Shown here: positions 29,955 through 30,085 of the stretch, piece by piece
How the letters are laid out: every line of letters begins with the position of its first letter
How positions within the stretch are numbered: position 1 is the stretch's first letter
IMG/VR virus record: IMGVR_UViG_3300030419_001027
Location: 1-30,085 of that record
DNA length: 30,085 nucleotides
Reading direction: 5' to 3' (one strand)
From: a virus
Notes under the pieces: generated by a model
Databases searched by the model: none
The model's input: the letters and a program-made list of their open reading frames with translations, nothing else
Told to the model about the DNA's origin: nothing
Program-made: the position numbers and the translations under genes

Positions 29955-30085
29955 TTATGGCCTATAAAACTCACCATAAAGCTGTTTGCCTTTTATATCT
30001 CTGGCTTGAATGGCTTTTTCCAGTGTAGGAAAAGAACCTAGTGAGTGACTTTTGTTTTGTTGACTTATACAAACAGTGTAAGGAT
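29955..30085 (-). CDS. Partial AP2-like DNA-binding protein, cut by the window edge
   Basis: Only the last 42 codons are present; the gene continues past 30085. YTVCISQQNKSHSLGSFPTL, then EKAIQARDIKGKQLYGEFYRP, shows the AP2/ERF-type pattern: two strands, LGSF, then a helix xTLEEAIxAR. In phages this domain commonly sits at the end of HNH homing endonucleases or tyrosine-integrase-like proteins. Which one applies cannot be seen. Confidence 0.55.
   Translation of the reverse strand, partial: PYTVCISQQNKSHSLGSFPTLEKAIQARDIKGKQLYGEFYRP

Overview
This window is a densely packed, low-GC tailed-phage genome segment with siphovirus-type (lambda-like, long non-contractile tail) morphogenesis genes. 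A marine cyanophage, infecting Synechococcus or Prochlorococcus, is the best guess. The virion order is classic: TerS, TerL, DUF4055 portal, Mu F-like protein, scaffold, capsid, connectors, tail tube, frameshifted chaperone, tape measure, M/L/K/I/J-like tip and S74 fibre. Several accessory proteins (2121-3654 and 3731-5090) resemble, from memory, conserved unknowns of T4-like cyanophages. I ran no search, so the host is an inference. No integrase, polymerase, tRNA or obvious endolysin gene is visible.

Layout: (1) 1-830, plus strand: an excisionase-like HTH protein, an SSB-like protein and a 56-residue unknown. (2) 831-1022: short non-coding stretch. (3) 1023-1658, minus strand: three small genes, one with a membrane segment. 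(4) 1705-3654, plus strand: a membrane protein and three genes for exported proteins. (5) 3652-3718: inverted repeat between convergent units. (6) 3731-30085, minus strand: one long block read from right to left. It begins with a cut-off AP2-like gene, a 42-residue gene and a ParB-methyltransferase, then packaging (terS, terL), portal, and a MuF protein with a C-terminal ADP-ribosyltransferase-like domain. A run of nine very small, mostly basic genes follows, then scaffold, capsid and decoration, connectors, tail tube, chaperones, tape measure, tail tip, repeat fibre and four small post-fibre genes.

Genes in the minus-strand block overlap by 1-4 bases at many junctions (ATGA, GTGA, TTGA, TAATG), so translational coupling is probably widespread. 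Many genes, including the capsid and fibre genes, have no clear Shine-Dalgarno sequence.

The most interesting signals are: a -1 frameshift site with a downstream hairpin that yields a G-T type tail chaperone; a similar roughly 70-residue beta-rich module inserted in four adjacent tail-tip genes (M, L, I and J homologues); the MuF-ADP-ribosyltransferase fusion, which could be an ejected effector; a fibre shaft of about 35 tandem 17-residue repeats in near-perfect register; and the cluster of tiny basic genes between MuF and scaffold. At least twelve genes under 60 residues were read directly from the sequence.
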